A DNA stretch of 64,000 nt, taken from contig WQWY01000014.1 of assembly GCA_009785115.1 (NCBI GenBank), positions 1 through 64,000 of the forward strand, read 5' to 3'. Below the pieces are notes generated by a model that saw only the letters and a program-made list of their open reading frames with translations, was not told the origin of the DNA and made no database searches. The position numbers were made by a program, and so were the translations under genes. The DNA comes from Micrococcales bacterium (GTDB lineage: Bacteria > Actinomycetota > Actinomycetes > Actinomycetales > Cellulomonadaceae). The number at the start of each line of letters is the position of its first letter. The first letter of the stretch is position 1. Below are positions 1 to 9,463 of the stretch, piece after piece.

Positions 1-992
1 ACCCCGAACCCGAACGTCGCATCATGACCCGAACCCCGACCACCACGATCCGTGTTCTCCAACAAGCTGTGCAACAACTGGTTCGACGTCGCATCCGGAT
101 ACTTCTGAGCCACCAGAGCCAACACACCAGCAGTCACCGGCGTCGCGAAAGACGTCCCGTTGCACGCTTCGGTCCTCTCCCACGAGTTCTCACCGTGGCA
201 CACCATGTCCACACCCGGAGCGAGCACCGTGATCCGCCGATGCTGCACCACCGCACCATCAACCACCGGCGGCAGCCCGTCAGGACCCACCGAACCCACA
301 GCGACCACACCCGCGTTCGCACTCAGACCCCTCACGTCTGCCTTCACACGCTCCTGTGTGTTAGGGACAGCGTTGACGATCAACGCCCCCCCCCTGATCG
401 CCCGCGCGATAGTAACGCTCGACCCCCCCGACAGGTAAGATTTAGAGAGAGAGATGATCTGGTTTCCGTCCTGGATCGCCTGCTCCACCGCGACCATAAG
501 AATGTTGTTGTCGCAGGGCTGGAACCCGCCGGGGAGCTCACCTTCGGGACGGTCCATCGCGTAGAAGGTGATCTGAGCGTCCGGAGCTATCCCAGCGATC
601 CCGCTCACCCCATCCCCAGTACCGACGATCTGCCCCACCACGTTGGTCCCGTGCTGAACAGCCGGGAGAAATTCTGTACTGGTCGTCGGCCAGAACTCAC
701 CAGTATCCCGGTCCTTCAGACATACCGGGTCGGCCACCCGCACGTTCGCCCCGCGCAAGGAGGCAGCCTGAGGATTGATCGAACCGTCAAGAACCGCGAT
801 CTTCACGCCCTCCCCGGTGATACCCGCAGCATGAGCCTCCCGCACCCCCATCTGCTCGTACCACCACCCAGCATCAGCCCCCGACGCGGAGGTCGGCACC
901 ACCGACAGCAGCCCGAGAGCCACCGCCGCGACCAACGCACCACGACGCGCACCCGACCACCGAGCAGGCGCCGCAGGAGCCGACACGCTCAT
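1..992 (-). CDS. S8 (subtilisin-like) serine peptidase, secreted; 3' end cut by window edge
   Basis: Secreted endopeptidase of the subtilase family. The frame reads leftward from ATG at 992-990 and is still open at position 1, so about 330 residues are visible. The N-terminus has a signal peptide with an Arg-rich start and a hydrophobic stretch at residues 19-33, with likely cleavage near residue 39. The catalytic triad is clear: Asp69 in AVLDGS, His114 in QHGTNVVG and Ser281 in NGTSFATP. The order and spacing fit an S8 domain, and the mycosin-like layout (short signal, no long propeptide) is suggestive. The last residues read GHDATFGFG, where family members usually carry a YGYG-type motif just before the domain ends. 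A purine-rich GGGAAGGG lies just upstream of the start. A C-terminal anchor, if any, lies outside the window, and no ESX genes are visible. Confidence 0.85.
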   Translation of the reverse strand, partial: MSVSAPAAPARWSGARRGALVAAVALGLLSVVPTSASGADAGWWYEQMGVREAHAAGITGEGVKIAVLDGSINPQAASLRGANVRVADPVCLKDRDTGEFWPTTSTEFLPAVQHGTNVVGQIVGTGDGVSGIAGIAPDAQITFYAMDRPEGELPGGFQPCDNNILMVAVEQAIQDGNQIISLSKSYLSGGSSVTIARAIRGGALIVNAVPNTQERVKADVRGLSANAGVVAVGSVGPDGLPPVVDGAVVQHRRITVLAPGVDMVCHGENSWERTEACNGTSFATPVTAGVLALVAQKYPDATSNQLLHSLLENTDRGGRGSGHDATFGFG

Positions 993-1111
993 GACCCTTC
1001 CCAGACCATCCACACGACCACACTCCTTCTTCTCTGACGTTCTCAGCCCGCTGCCGGGCAGCCCAGCCAGTCATCTTGCCGGTAACGCTACCCCAGCGAC
1101 TCGAGAACCTC

Positions 1112-1154
1112 TGTCCCCCAGCCGGGGGAGCTGGTGCCCCCATTTCTGGGGACA
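1112..1154 (-). terminator. nested inverted repeats between thyA and the S8 peptidase gene
   Basis: TGTCCCC (1112-1118) pairs with GGGGACA (1148-1154). Inside are two smaller hairpins, CCCCC/GGGGG and CCCCA/TGGGG. The structure lies downstream of the thyA stop and upstream of the next minus-strand gene, as expected for a terminator. There is no T-run, so intrinsic termination is inferred only. Confidence 0.4.
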
Positions 1155-1279
1155 GCGGCCAGGAAGAGCCCGCCACGACGACCCCGGGGCGAGAGGAGGC
1201 ATCGGGGAACGACGAGGCTCTAGAAAGACCACCGGCTGATGGGGCAGCGCGTCACCCGCGACACCCCCAGACGGTGCTG

Positions 1280-2155
1280 TCAGACCGCGACGGGGGCGCT
1301 GATCGCCGGGTGGTGGCGGTAGCCGAGCACCTCGACGTCGTCGAAGGTGTGGTCGAAGATCGACGGGGCCTGGCGCAGGCGCAGGGTCGGGAAGGGGTAG
1401 GGGGTGCGGGACAGCTGCTCGGTGACCTGGGTGACGTGGTTGTCGTAGACGTGGCAGTCACCACCGGTCCAGACCAGGTCTCCGACCTCATATCCAGCGT
1501 GCTGGGCGAGCATGTGGGTGAGCAGGGCGTAGGAGGCGATGTTGAACGGCACGCCGAGGAACAGGTCGGCGCTGCGCTGGTAGACCTGGCACGAGAGGCG
1601 GCCGTCAGCGACGTAGACCTGGAAGAACGCATGGCACGGCGCCAGGGCCATCCGGGGCAGCTCGCCGACGTTCCAGGCCGAGACCAGGTGCCGACGCGAG
1701 TCGGGGTCGGCCCGCAGGTTCTCGACCAGCTGGGCGATCTGATCGACGTGCCCCCCGTCCGGCGTCGGCCACGACCGCCACTGCACGCCGTAGACCGGCC
1801 CGAGCTCGCCGTCGCTGTCTGCCCACTCGTCCCAGATGGTCACACCGTGCTCGTGCAACCAGCCGACGTTGGACTCCCCGCGCAGGAACCACAGCAGCTC
1901 GTGCACGATCGACCTCAGGTGCACCCGCTTGGTGGTGACCAGCGGGAAACCGGCGGACAGGTCGTAGCGCAGCTGGTGGCCGAACACCGAGCGTGTCCCT
2001 GTCCCGGTGCGGTCCGCCTTCGGCGTCCCGGTCGTCATGACCAGCCGCAGGAGGTCCTCGTACCCGGTGTCCACGCTGGGCTCGTCCACACCAGGCTCGT
2101 CCACACCAGGCTCGTCCAGGCGGGGCTCACCGTCCACAGAGGGCTCGTCGCTCAT
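1280..2155 (-). CDS. thyA: thymidylate synthase ThyA
   Basis: Converts dUMP to dTMP using 5,10-methylenetetrahydrofolate; cytosolic. The protein has 291 residues from ATG at 2155. The ThyA domain starts near residue 32 ([20 protein letters not shown]) and has the catalytic Cys174 in [11 protein letters not shown]. The C-terminus APVAV is the expected closing segment of the active site. The first 30 residues are an acidic extension with EPGVD repeats, encoded by a 15-bp tandem DNA repeat and absent from typical ThyA. I chose ATG 2155 because a TACCCT -10-like hexamer lies 7 bases upstream and no Shine-Dalgarno is present, which suggests a leaderless mRNA; the open frame itself extends further. 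No folA lies next to it. Confidence 0.95.
   Translation of the reverse strand: MSDEPSVDGEPRLDEPGVDEPGVDEPSVDTGYEDLLRLVMTTGTPKADRTGTGTRSVFGHQLRYDLSAGFPLVTTKRVHLRSIVHELLWFLRGESNVGWLHEHGVTIWDEWADSDGELGPVYGVQWRSWPTPDGGHVDQIAQLVENLRADPDSRRHLVSAWNVGELPRMALAPCHAFFQVYVADGRLSCQVYQRSADLFLGVPFNIASYALLTHMLAQHAGYEVGDLVWTGGDCHVYDNHVTQVTEQLSRTPYPFPTLRLRQAPSIFDHTFDDVEVLGYRHHPAISAPVAV
2080..2118. repeat. 15-bp tandem repeat inside the thyA 5' end
   Basis: GCTCGTCCACACCAG occurs at 2080-2094 and 2095-2109, with a partial third copy at 2110-2118. Read on the minus strand each unit encodes EPGVD (or a variant) in the non-conserved N-terminal extension of ThyA. Confidence 0.9.
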
Positions 2156-2162
2156 GCCGGTC

Positions 2163-2168
2163 AGGGTA
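2163..2168 (-). promoter_or_regulatory. -10-like TACCCT of thyA, leaderless spacing
   Basis: TACCCT on the minus strand ends 7 bases before the thyA ATG. With transcription starting about 7 bases after a -10 box, the mRNA would begin at or next to the start codon. No convincing -35 is seen. Confidence 0.45.
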
Positions 2169-2388
2169 GGACACCGCGGAGCGCCCCATCGGTGGAGTCC
2201 AGACCAAGGAGAGCGAGGTCGCCCCGGCCACGAGGCAGACACGCCGCGAGGCTCAGCACGCTGCGACGTCGAGACCCACAGGACGTGCTCAGACCAGGGG
2301 CGATGTGCCGTAGATTGTGCGAAACACGGGCAACGAGGCTGGGTGGAGCACGCATGTCGGGGAACGCAACGCGTCATCGGGTGTGGCG

Positions 2389-3384
2389 ATGACGACGATC
2401 ACCTGTCCAGCCTGCAGGGCGACGACCTCCGCGTCGGCGACGTTCTGCCCGTCCTGCGGGGCCCTGCTGCTCGGCCTCTCCCCCGGCACGACCAGCCAGC
2501 CCGGTCGTGCGACGGTGCCCGACCTCGTCACCGTCCCCGTCCCGGTCGACACCACGGACGACCCTGCCCAGGGGTCGCGCGACCACCTGGAGGCGTCGCC
2601 CGCGAGCTGGGTCGCCGGGGTGTGCGACCGTGGCATGGTCCACGAGCGCAACGAGGACGCCCAGGCCCTGGCGGCCTCCGAGCAGCCGGGGAGGTTCGCG
2701 GCTCTCGTGGTCTGCGACGGGGTGTCGTCCTCGCCGCGCCCCGAGCTGGCGAGCCAGACCGCCTCTCGCGCCACGCTGGCGGTGCTGTCCCAGGCCGCTG
2801 GTTCTTCCGCGACGCAGGACTGGGCGTCGGTGCTGACGGCCGCGGCGCGGGCGGGCAACGACGCGATCGCACGGGCTGTCGGGCCGATCCAGCCTGGTGA
2901 GCACAGCTTCCCGTCGTGCACCCTCGTGGCCGCCGTCGTGGACTCCGGCCGCATCGTCGCCACCTCGGTCGGAGACTCCCGCGCCTACTGGCTGCCCGAC
3001 ACCGGACGGGCGCAACTGCTCACCACCGACGACTCCTGGGCGCAAGACATGATCGCTGCCGGCATGCCGCGCGAGCAGGCCGAGAAGGCCCCTCGAGCGC
3101 ACGCGATCACCCGTTGGCTGGGCCCCGACGCCCCACCGGTGAGGCCGACCAGCACGGTGGTAGAGCCGGAGGGCCCGGGCTGGTTGTGCGTCTGCTCTGA
3201 CGGGCTGTGGAACTACTGCTCGCAGGCTGACGACCTCTCCCGGCTGGTCTCGAGCATGGCCAGGGCCGCGGGAGGCGACCCTCTGGTCACGGCTCAGGCC
3301 CTGGTGAGCTGGGTGAACGCCAAGGGCGGGCGCGACAACGTCACCGTCACCCTCGCCCGGCTGGGCTCGGCACGCCAGGCGTGA
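2389..3384 (+). CDS. PP2C-family serine/threonine phosphatase with N-terminal zinc ribbon
   Basis: Predicted Mn/Mg-dependent protein phosphatase of 331 residues from ATG at 2389. Residues 6-23 form a zinc ribbon (CPAC and CPSC pairs), followed by a Thr/Pro/Asp-rich linker to about residue 72. The PP2C domain then shows its metal-binding motifs: RNEDA near residue 90, CDGV at 109-112, GDSRAYW, SDGLWNY and GRDNVT. The gene stands alone: no FHA protein, Pkn kinase or FtsW/PbpA genes are adjacent, unlike the usual actinobacterial PstP locus, so its kinase partner is unknown. An in-frame GTG at 2317 follows a TAGATT hexamer, but residues before the ribbon look unconserved, so I prefer ATG 2389. 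It is divergent from thyA. Confidence 0.85.
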   Translation: MTTITCPACRATTSASATFCPSCGALLLGLSPGTTSQPGRATVPDLVTVPVPVDTTDDPAQGSRDHLEASPASWVAGVCDRGMVHERNEDAQALAASEQPGRFAALVVCDGVSSSPRPELASQTASRATLAVLSQAAGSSATQDWASVLTAAARAGNDAIARAVGPIQPGEHSFPSCTLVAAVVDSGRIVATSVGDSRAYWLPDTGRAQLLTTDDSWAQDMIAAGMPREQAEKAPRAHAITRWLGPDAPPVRPTSTVVEPEGPGWLCVCSDGLWNYCSQADDLSRLVSSMARAAGGDPLVTAQALVSWVNAKGGRDNVTVTLARLGSARQA

Positions 3385-3392
3385 CGCCGCAT

Positions 3393-3408
3393 GTCGGGAA
3401 TTCCCGAC
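3393..3408. promoter_or_regulatory. 16-bp perfect palindrome upstream of gabD
   Basis: GTCGGGAATTCCCGAC is a perfect palindrome about 48 bp before the gabD start, just after the PP2C stop codon. It resembles a dimeric repressor or activator site. A degenerate copy (ATGTC...GACAT) lies in the xerC-dprA gap near 54920. Confidence 0.5.
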
Positions 3409-3455
3409 TCGGCGGGTCTGTTCCCCCCGCTGCCAGGACGCGCAAGAATGCGTGC

Positions 3456-4925
3456 ATGACTTCACCTATCCCCGCCCCGGTCGCCGCCAGCCTGCCCACG
3501 GGCGTGCTGATCGACGGCGAGTGGCGCCCCGCCAGCACGGGGGCGACCTTCCCCGTCGCCGACCCGGCCACGACGCAGGTGCTGGCCGAGGTGGCCGACG
3601 GCGACGAGCGCGACGCCATGGCCGCCCTCGACGCCGCCGACCGGGCGTTCGCGGAGTACCGCCAGACCGCGCCCCGGGTGCGTTCTGACCTGCTGCGCGC
3701 GGTCTACGACGCGATCGTCGCGCACACCGACGACATCGCCGCCGTCATCACCGCCGAGGGCGGCAAGCCGTTGGCCGAGTCTCGGGGCGAGGTCGCCTAC
3801 GCCGCCGAGTACGTGCGCTGGTACTCCGAGCAGGCCGTGCGTCTGGACGGGCTGGCCCGCCGCGCCCCGGCCGCGGCGCACCACCAGCTGGTGCTGCGCC
3901 GCGCGGTGGGGCCCGCGCTGCTCATCGCACCCTGGAACTTTCCCATCGCGATGATCGCCCGCAAGGTCGCCCCGGCGCTCGCGGCCGGGTGCACGGCGGT
4001 CATCAAGCCCGCCCAGCTCACGCCGCTGACCACCGCGTACGTGGCGGAGATCATCCGGGCCGAGCTCGCCGCCCGGGGCCTGCCGGCCGGGACGGTCAAC
4101 GTGGTGCCGTCCTCGTCGGCCCGCAAGGTCTCTGGCCCGCTGCTGGCAGACCTACGCCTGCGCAAGCTCTCGTTCACCGGCTCCACGGAGGTCGGTCGGG
4201 TGCTGCTCAAGCAGTCCGCCGACAACATCTTGCGCACCTCGATGGAGCTCGGCGGCAACGCCCCGTTCCTGGTGTTCGAGGACGCCGACATCGACGCGGC
4301 CGTGGCTGGTGCGGTGGCCGCCAAGATGCGCAACGCCGGGCAGACGTGCGTGGCCGCGAACCGCATCCTCGTCCAGCGGGGGGTCGCCGAGGAGTTCTCC
4401 GAGAAGCTCACCGCGGCGTTCTCCGCGCTGGTCGTCGGGCACGGCGCGGACGCCGGTGTCACCGTCGGCCCGCTGATCGAGCCCGCTGCGGTCGACCATG
4501 TGGCCGGTCTGGTCGCCGACGCGGTGGACGGTGGGGCGTCGGTGCGCATCGGCGGCGACGCCCCCGACCGTCCTGGGTACTTCTACGCCCCGACCGTCCT
4601 GACCGGGGTGGCCCCCGACGCCCGGGTGGTCACCGAGGAGATCTTCGGGCCCGTCGCACCCGTGGTCACCTTCGGCACCGAGGCCGAAGGTGTGGAGATG
4701 GCGAACGCCTCCCCGTACGGCCTGACCGCCTACGCCTACACCCGGGACGTGTCGCGCGCGCTGCGCCTGGCCGAGACGATCGAGACGGGGATGCTCGGGA
4801 TCAACCGCGGCATGGTCTCGGACGCCACGGCCCCGTTCGGCGGGGTCAAGCAGTCCGGGCTGGGCCGGGAGGGCGGCGAGGCCGGCATCGAGGAGTACCT
4901 CGAGTCCGTGTACGTCGCGCTGTGA
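3456..4925 (+). CDS. gabD: succinate-semialdehyde dehydrogenase (ALDH family)
   Basis: NAD(P)-dependent oxidation of succinate semialdehyde to succinate, the last step of GABA breakdown; cytosolic. The 489-residue product matches the family length. Catalytic residues are visible: Asn161 in PWNFP, Glu264 in MELGGN and nucleophile Cys298 in GQTCVA. The ATG at 3456 was chosen because protein similarity starts there and an AAGAAT -10-like hexamer lies 6 bases upstream without a Shine-Dalgarno, so the mRNA may be leaderless. It stands between the PP2C gene and dapB, far from the GABA island at 34-45 kb that should feed it. Oxidation of 4-aminobutanal or another semialdehyde cannot be excluded from sequence. 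Confidence 0.85.
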   Translation: MTSPIPAPVAASLPTGVLIDGEWRPASTGATFPVADPATTQVLAEVADGDERDAMAALDAADRAFAEYRQTAPRVRSDLLRAVYDAIVAHTDDIAAVITAEGGKPLAESRGEVAYAAEYVRWYSEQAVRLDGLARRAPAAAHHQLVLRRAVGPALLIAPWNFPIAMIARKVAPALAAGCTAVIKPAQLTPLTTAYVAEIIRAELAARGLPAGTVNVVPSSSARKVSGPLLADLRLRKLSFTGSTEVGRVLLKQSADNILRTSMELGGNAPFLVFEDADIDAAVAGAVAAKMRNAGQTCVAANRILVQRGVAEEFSEKLTAAFSALVVGHGADAGVTVGPLIEPAAVDHVAGLVADAVDGGASVRIGGDAPDRPGYFYAPTVLTGVAPDARVVTEEIFGPVAPVVTFGTEAEGVEMANASPYGLTAYAYTRDVSRALRLAETIETGMLGINRGMVSDATAPFGGVKQSGLGREGGEAGIEEYLESVYVAL

Positions 4926-4953
4926 CCGGCGCACAGCCTCGACAGCGCGGGGG

Positions 4954-6206
<1,253 letters not shown>

Positions 6207-6248
6207 ACTCCCCTGGGCCTCGTCGATCGACACCCCGCAGGGGCTGAC

Positions 6249-7094
6249 TCAGACGAACAGGGACTCGGGGCGGTCGGCCAGGAAGGCGTCGAGCCGGTCG
6301 ATCAGGCGACGAAGGATGGCTGGGGTGATGCCTGTGAAGCGCTCGACCTCGCGGGCGTTGTAGCCGGCCTGGGAGTACCAGCGCACCGCGGCGAGGACGT
6401 CCTCGGCACGGAGGCGTCCGGGGCCGATCGCCTCACGGACGAACGCCGAGAACCGCACGGCTGACAGCCACTGGCTGGGCTCGACACCGAGCAGGTGCAC
6501 GCACCAGCGGTGCAGCTCGCCCAGAGAGACCCCGGCCTCACGGGCCAGGTCGGCAGAACGGACCAGGCCCCGCTGCGACTCCGCGAACCTCAGCGCCTCA
6601 CAGAGGCGGTCTGCCTCGTCGCTGTCGTGGCGGGGCAGACGGTCCAGCGCGGCCCAGACCGTGGCGAGCGCACGGGCGTCGTCGCCCTGGACGAGCGCCT
6701 CCTGCACCGCGAGCACCACGTCGGCGCCGAGCAGCGTGGCCGCGTCCATCGACGTGCGAGGCACAGGCCGGGCCGCCCACAGCCGAGACAGGCCGGAGGG
6801 GGCCAGCTGCAACCCCAGACGGACCGCCGCACCGGTGACCTCACGCACCTCGACACGCAGGGCCGGGCCGCGCACCGAGGTGCCCTCATCACGGGCCGTC
6901 CCGGTGAGAGGGTCGCTGACCCAGGCGGAGGGCCCCGCGACGACGAGCACCAGCCCTCGCCCGTCAGGCAGAGACACCTCGCGGAAACCGACGGGGTCGC
7001 GGGTGATCCAGGCGTGCTCGACGGCGCTGGCGAAGCGCGACGGCGCCTCGAACCGTCGGTATGAGCGCTCAGCGGCCATGTGCTTATTCTGCAC
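6249..7094 (-). CDS. AraC-type helix-turn-helix transcriptional regulator
   Basis: About 281 residues from GTG at 7094, chosen because GGAGGGGAG lies 7 bases upstream; ATG 7079 is the alternative. The N-terminal half (RRFEAPSRFASAVEHAWITRD) resembles the non-cupin sensory domain of DUF6597-type AraC proteins. The C-terminal third carries the DNA-binding region: a first helix-turn-helix (RSADLAREAGVSLGELHRWCVHLLG), then a stretch ending GYNAREVERFTGITPAILRRL. The second helix-turn-helix is less canonical than in AraC itself. It is the only gene between dapB and ahpD. Its target and inducer are unknown; control of the neighbouring ahpCD is possible but not shown. Confidence 0.75.
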   Translation of the reverse strand: MQNKHMAAERSYRRFEAPSRFASAVEHAWITRDPVGFREVSLPDGRGLVLVVAGPSAWVSDPLTGTARDEGTSVRGPALRVEVREVTGAAVRLGLQLAPSGLSRLWAARPVPRTSMDAATLLGADVVLAVQEALVQGDDARALATVWAALDRLPRHDSDEADRLCEALRFAESQRGLVRSADLAREAGVSLGELHRWCVHLLGVEPSQWLSAVRFSAFVREAIGPGRLRAEDVLAAVRWYSQAGYNAREVERFTGITPAILRRLIDRLDAFLADRPESLFV

Positions 7095-7124
7095 CCGCTG
7101 CTCCCCTCCCGGCGAGGGTCTTGT

Positions 7125-7173
7125 CACGACGGTGGGCCTGCCTCACCCCGAGAAGCAGGCCCACCGCGTCGTG
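7125..7173 (-). terminator. strong hairpin downstream of ahpD
   Basis: GGTGGGCCTGC (7131-7141) pairs perfectly with GCAGGCCCACC (7155-7165) around a 13-nt loop. The stem is extended by CACGAC (7125-7130) pairing with GTCGTG (7168-7173). It lies 9 bases after the ahpD stop. No T-run follows. Confidence 0.65.
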
Positions 7174-7181
7174 TGCTGGCC

Positions 7182-7727
7182 TCAGACAGCGGCGAGGCTG
7201 AGGCTCAGGGTGTCGTCGATCATGATCGCCTGGCTGACGCCCGCGATCACCGAGGCGGCCTTGAGCGCCTCGAAGACGTGCTCGCGAGACAGCCCGGCCT
7301 CACGCACCACCGACTCGTGCGCACCGACACAGGCCTGGCAGCCGTTGACCGCGGAGGCGGCCAGCGACCACAGCTCGAACAGCGACTTGTCGACCCCGGG
7401 GTTGCCGATGATGCTCATCCGCAAGCCCACGCGCAGGTCGTCGTAGTCGCCCTCGAGGAAGTGCCGACCACGGTAGAACACGTTGTTCATCCCCATGATC
7501 GACGCCGCACCCAGGGCTGCGTCGTACGCGGCGGGCGACAGGTGCTCACGGGCCTCCTCGGCGATCTCGCGCAGCACGGTGGCGTTGCGGGTCGCGGCCG
7601 CGGTGGCGAGCATCGTGCCCCACAGCTGCTCGGGGCTGAGCACCGCGTTGCGTGACAGCGAGCCCAGGTTGAGCTTGAGGTCCTTGGCGAGATCGGGCAG
7701 GGCATCCTTGAGGCTCTCGATGCTCAT
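7182..7727 (-). CDS. ahpD: alkyl hydroperoxide reductase AhpD
   Basis: AhpD is the thiol reductant partner of AhpC, with its own weak peroxidase activity, in actinobacteria that lack AhpF. 181 residues, near the usual 175-180. The CxxC active site is Cys130 and Cys133 in [11 protein letters not shown], with the conserved His137 just after. Its ATG shares one base with the ahpC stop (TGATG), so the two genes are one operon transcribed leftward from the oxyR divergence. A strong hairpin follows the stop codon. Confidence 0.92.
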   Translation of the reverse strand: MSIESLKDALPDLAKDLKLNLGSLSRNAVLSPEQLWGTMLATAAATRNATVLREIAEEAREHLSPAAYDAALGAASIMGMNNVFYRGRHFLEGDYDDLRVGLRMSIIGNPGVDKSLFELWSLAASAVNGCQACVGAHESVVREAGLSREHVFEALKAASVIAGVSQAIMIDDTLSLSLAAV

Positions 7728-8314
7728 CAGGAACCCTGCGCCATCAGGCCGGCGGCGTCGATGGTGGCGTCGCCCTTCTTCCAGTTGCAGGCGCACAGCT
7801 CCTCAGACTGCAGGGCGTCGAGCACGCGCAGCACCTCGTCCACGTTGCGGCCCACCGAGCCGGCGGTGACCGAGACGAACTGGATCGTGTTGTCGGGGCC
7901 GACGATGAACGTGGCCCGGTCGGCGACGCCGTCGCTGTTGAGCACGCCGGTGGCAGCAGCCAGCTCCCGCTTGAGGTCGGAGAGCATCGGGAACGGCAGA
8001 GTCTTGAGGTCCTCGTGCTGGACGCGCCACTGGTAGTGCACGAACTCGTTGTCGACCGACGCCCCGTAGACCACGGCGTCGCGGTCGGCGAACTCCTCGT
8101 TCAGCTTGCCGAACGCGGCGATCTCGGTGGGGCACACGAACGTGAAGTCCTTGGGCCAGAAGAAGACGATCTTCCACTTCCCGGCGTTGTCGTCGCTGGT
8201 CACCGTGGTGAAGTAGTCGTCCGGCGCCACCGCCTGGACCTGGGAGAGGTCACCGCCACGCACCGCGGTGAGCGAGAAGGAGGGGAACTGGTCCCCGATG
8301 GTGAGCAGAGACAT
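7727..8314 (-). CDS. ahpC: alkyl hydroperoxide reductase AhpC (2-Cys peroxiredoxin)
   Basis: Reduces organic and hydrogen peroxides; cytosolic. 195 residues. The peroxidatic Cys61 lies in FTFVCPTEI; a C-terminal Cys174/Cys176 pair in LCACNWKKG supplies the resolving thiols, as in mycobacterial AhpC. The start ATG 8314 has a strong AAGGAG upstream. It is the first gene of the ahpCD operon and is divergent from oxyR. The shared 108-bp gap holds a LysR-type inverted repeat and a good TATGAT -10, so peroxide-dependent activation by OxyR is the likely control. Confidence 0.95.
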   Translation of the reverse strand: MSLLTIGDQFPSFSLTAVRGGDLSQVQAVAPDDYFTTVTSDDNAGKWKIVFFWPKDFTFVCPTEIAAFGKLNEEFADRDAVVYGASVDNEFVHYQWRVQHEDLKTLPFPMLSDLKRELAAATGVLNSDGVADRATFIVGPDNTIQFVSVTAGSVGRNVDEVLRVLDALQSEELCACNWKKGDATIDAAGLMAQGS

Positions 8315-8385
8315 GGTGGGCTCCTTCGAGGTCGTCGAGCGCGTCGCTGGTGGGACGCAGGGCCGATTCTGCCCGATGTTGAGCC

Positions 8386-8391
8386 ATCATA
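8386..8391 (-). promoter_or_regulatory. -10 box (TATGAT) of ahpC
   Basis: TATGAT on the minus strand in the ahpC-oxyR gap. The inferred -35 position falls inside the OxyR-like inverted repeat at 8399-8415 and has a poor match (TCTTAA), as expected for an activator-dependent promoter. Confidence 0.55.
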
Positions 8392-8420
8392 GGGACCTAT
8401 CTTGGATGTTAAGATGATAG
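8389..8420. promoter_or_regulatory. candidate OxyR operator between ahpC and oxyR
   Basis: ATCTT (8399-8403) and AAGAT (8411-8415) form an inverted repeat separated by 7 bases. This matches the ATC-N11-GAT / T-N11-A layout bound by LysR-type regulators. It is flanked by ATAGG (8389-8393) facing CCTAT (8396-8400), and by GATAG (8416-8420). It overlaps the expected -35 of ahpC and the -10 of oxyR, so it could activate the first and repress the second. The oxyR frame has TAAGAT at 8410-8415, 7 bases before its ATG. Confidence 0.6.
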
Positions 8421-8422
8421 GC

Positions 8423-9463
8423 ATGTCCAATCTTGGCGCTCAGCCGACCAGGGCAGGCCTGCGGGCGTTCGTCGCCGTCGCCGAGCACCGTCACTTCCGT
8501 GCCGCGGCCGAGTCGCTCGGGATCAGCCAGCCCTCTCTCTCCCAGGCCCTGGCCTCGCTCGAGGCAGCCGTCGGGCTGCGCCTGGTCGAGCGGGCCACCC
8601 GTCGCGTGATGCTCACCTCCGACGGTCGACAGCTGCTGGCTCCCGCGGTCGCGGCGCTGGACGCCTACGACGCCTTCTGCGCCGCCGCGGCCGGTCGCGG
8701 CGACCCGCTGACCGACCACCTCACGGTCGGGATCATCCCGACCGTGGCTCCGTACGTCCTGCCCGTCCTGCTGCCCGGGCTGGCCGAGCGCTACCCGCGG
8801 CTGGAGATCACTCTGGTCGAGGATCAGACCGCCCGGCTGCTCACAGCGCTGAGCGAGGGTCGGCTCGACCTGGCCGTCCTCGCGCTGCCGGCCGACGCCC
8901 CCGGCCTCACGCAGGTGCCGATGTACGACGAGGACTTCGTGCTCGCGCTCCCCCCCGGGCACCGGCTGGCCGAGACCACCGGTGTCGAGATGACGGCTCT
9001 GGCCTCGCTGCCTCTGCTGCTGCTCGCCGAGGGGCACTGTCTGCGAGACCAGGCGCTCGACGCGTGCCAGCAGGCCGGCGTGCGACCGGAGCACGACGCC
9101 ACCAGGGCCGCCTCGTTGCAGACCGTCGTGCACTGCGTGGCGAGCGGGCTGGGCGTCACGCTGCTGCCCGCCAGCGCGATCGCCGCCGAGACGGCCTCCG
9201 GCGCGCTGGCCACGGCGTCTTTCACCTCACCGGCCCCAGGGCGCAGCATCGGGCTGGTCTACCGGTCTGGCAGCGGCCGGGACCACGCCTACCGCGAGCT
9301 GGCCGCGACGATGGCCGCGCTGGTCGCGACCCAGCACCCGGTGCGTGCGGCGACGGGCCTGCTGGCCGGTCTCCGAGCACCGGGCAGCGACCGAGCGGCG
9401 GTCGAACGGTCCGGGACAGCGAGTCGAGCCGGGACAGCCGGTCGAGCACCGCTCAGTCGCTGA
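8423..9463 (+). CDS. oxyR: hydrogen-peroxide sensing LysR-type regulator OxyR
   Basis: 346 residues from ATG 8423. An N-terminal winged helix-turn-helix (residues 10-65: [23 protein letters not shown]) is followed by a LysR substrate-like domain. The redox pair of OxyR is present with the right spacing: Cys206 in EGHCLRDQ and Cys215 in LDACQQAG. Divergent transcription from ahpC is the classic oxyR-ahpC arrangement of actinobacteria. No Shine-Dalgarno precedes the ATG and a TAAGAT hexamer lies 7 bases upstream, so the message may be leaderless. The last 45 residues are a low-complexity tail that includes an 18-bp DNA duplication, and the gene end overlaps the convergent M16 peptidase gene by 11 bp. 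Confidence 0.92.
   Translation: MSNLGAQPTRAGLRAFVAVAEHRHFRAAAESLGISQPSLSQALASLEAAVGLRLVERATRRVMLTSDGRQLLAPAVAALDAYDAFCAAAAGRGDPLTDHLTVGIIPTVAPYVLPVLLPGLAERYPRLEITLVEDQTARLLTALSEGRLDLAVLALPADAPGLTQVPMYDEDFVLALPPGHRLAETTGVEMTALASLPLLLLAEGHCLRDQALDACQQAGVRPEHDATRAASLQTVVHCVASGLGVTLLPASAIAAETASGALATASFTSPAPGRSIGLVYRSGSGRDHAYRELAATMAALVATQHPVRAATGLLAGLRAPGSDRAAVERSGTASRAGTAGRAPLSR
9412..9447. repeat. 18-bp imperfect tandem duplication at the oxyR 3' end
   Basis: CGGGACAGCGAGTCGAGC (9412-9429) is followed by CGGGACAGCCGGTCGAGC (9430-9447), two differences in 18. It encodes part of the non-conserved tail of OxyR. Confidence 0.85.

Noticed and set aside
1..992. A mycosin of a type VII secretion system
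   Set aside because: The catalytic layout is compatible, but no eccB, eccC, eccD or WXG100 genes are visible, so only a generic S8 peptidase is claimed.
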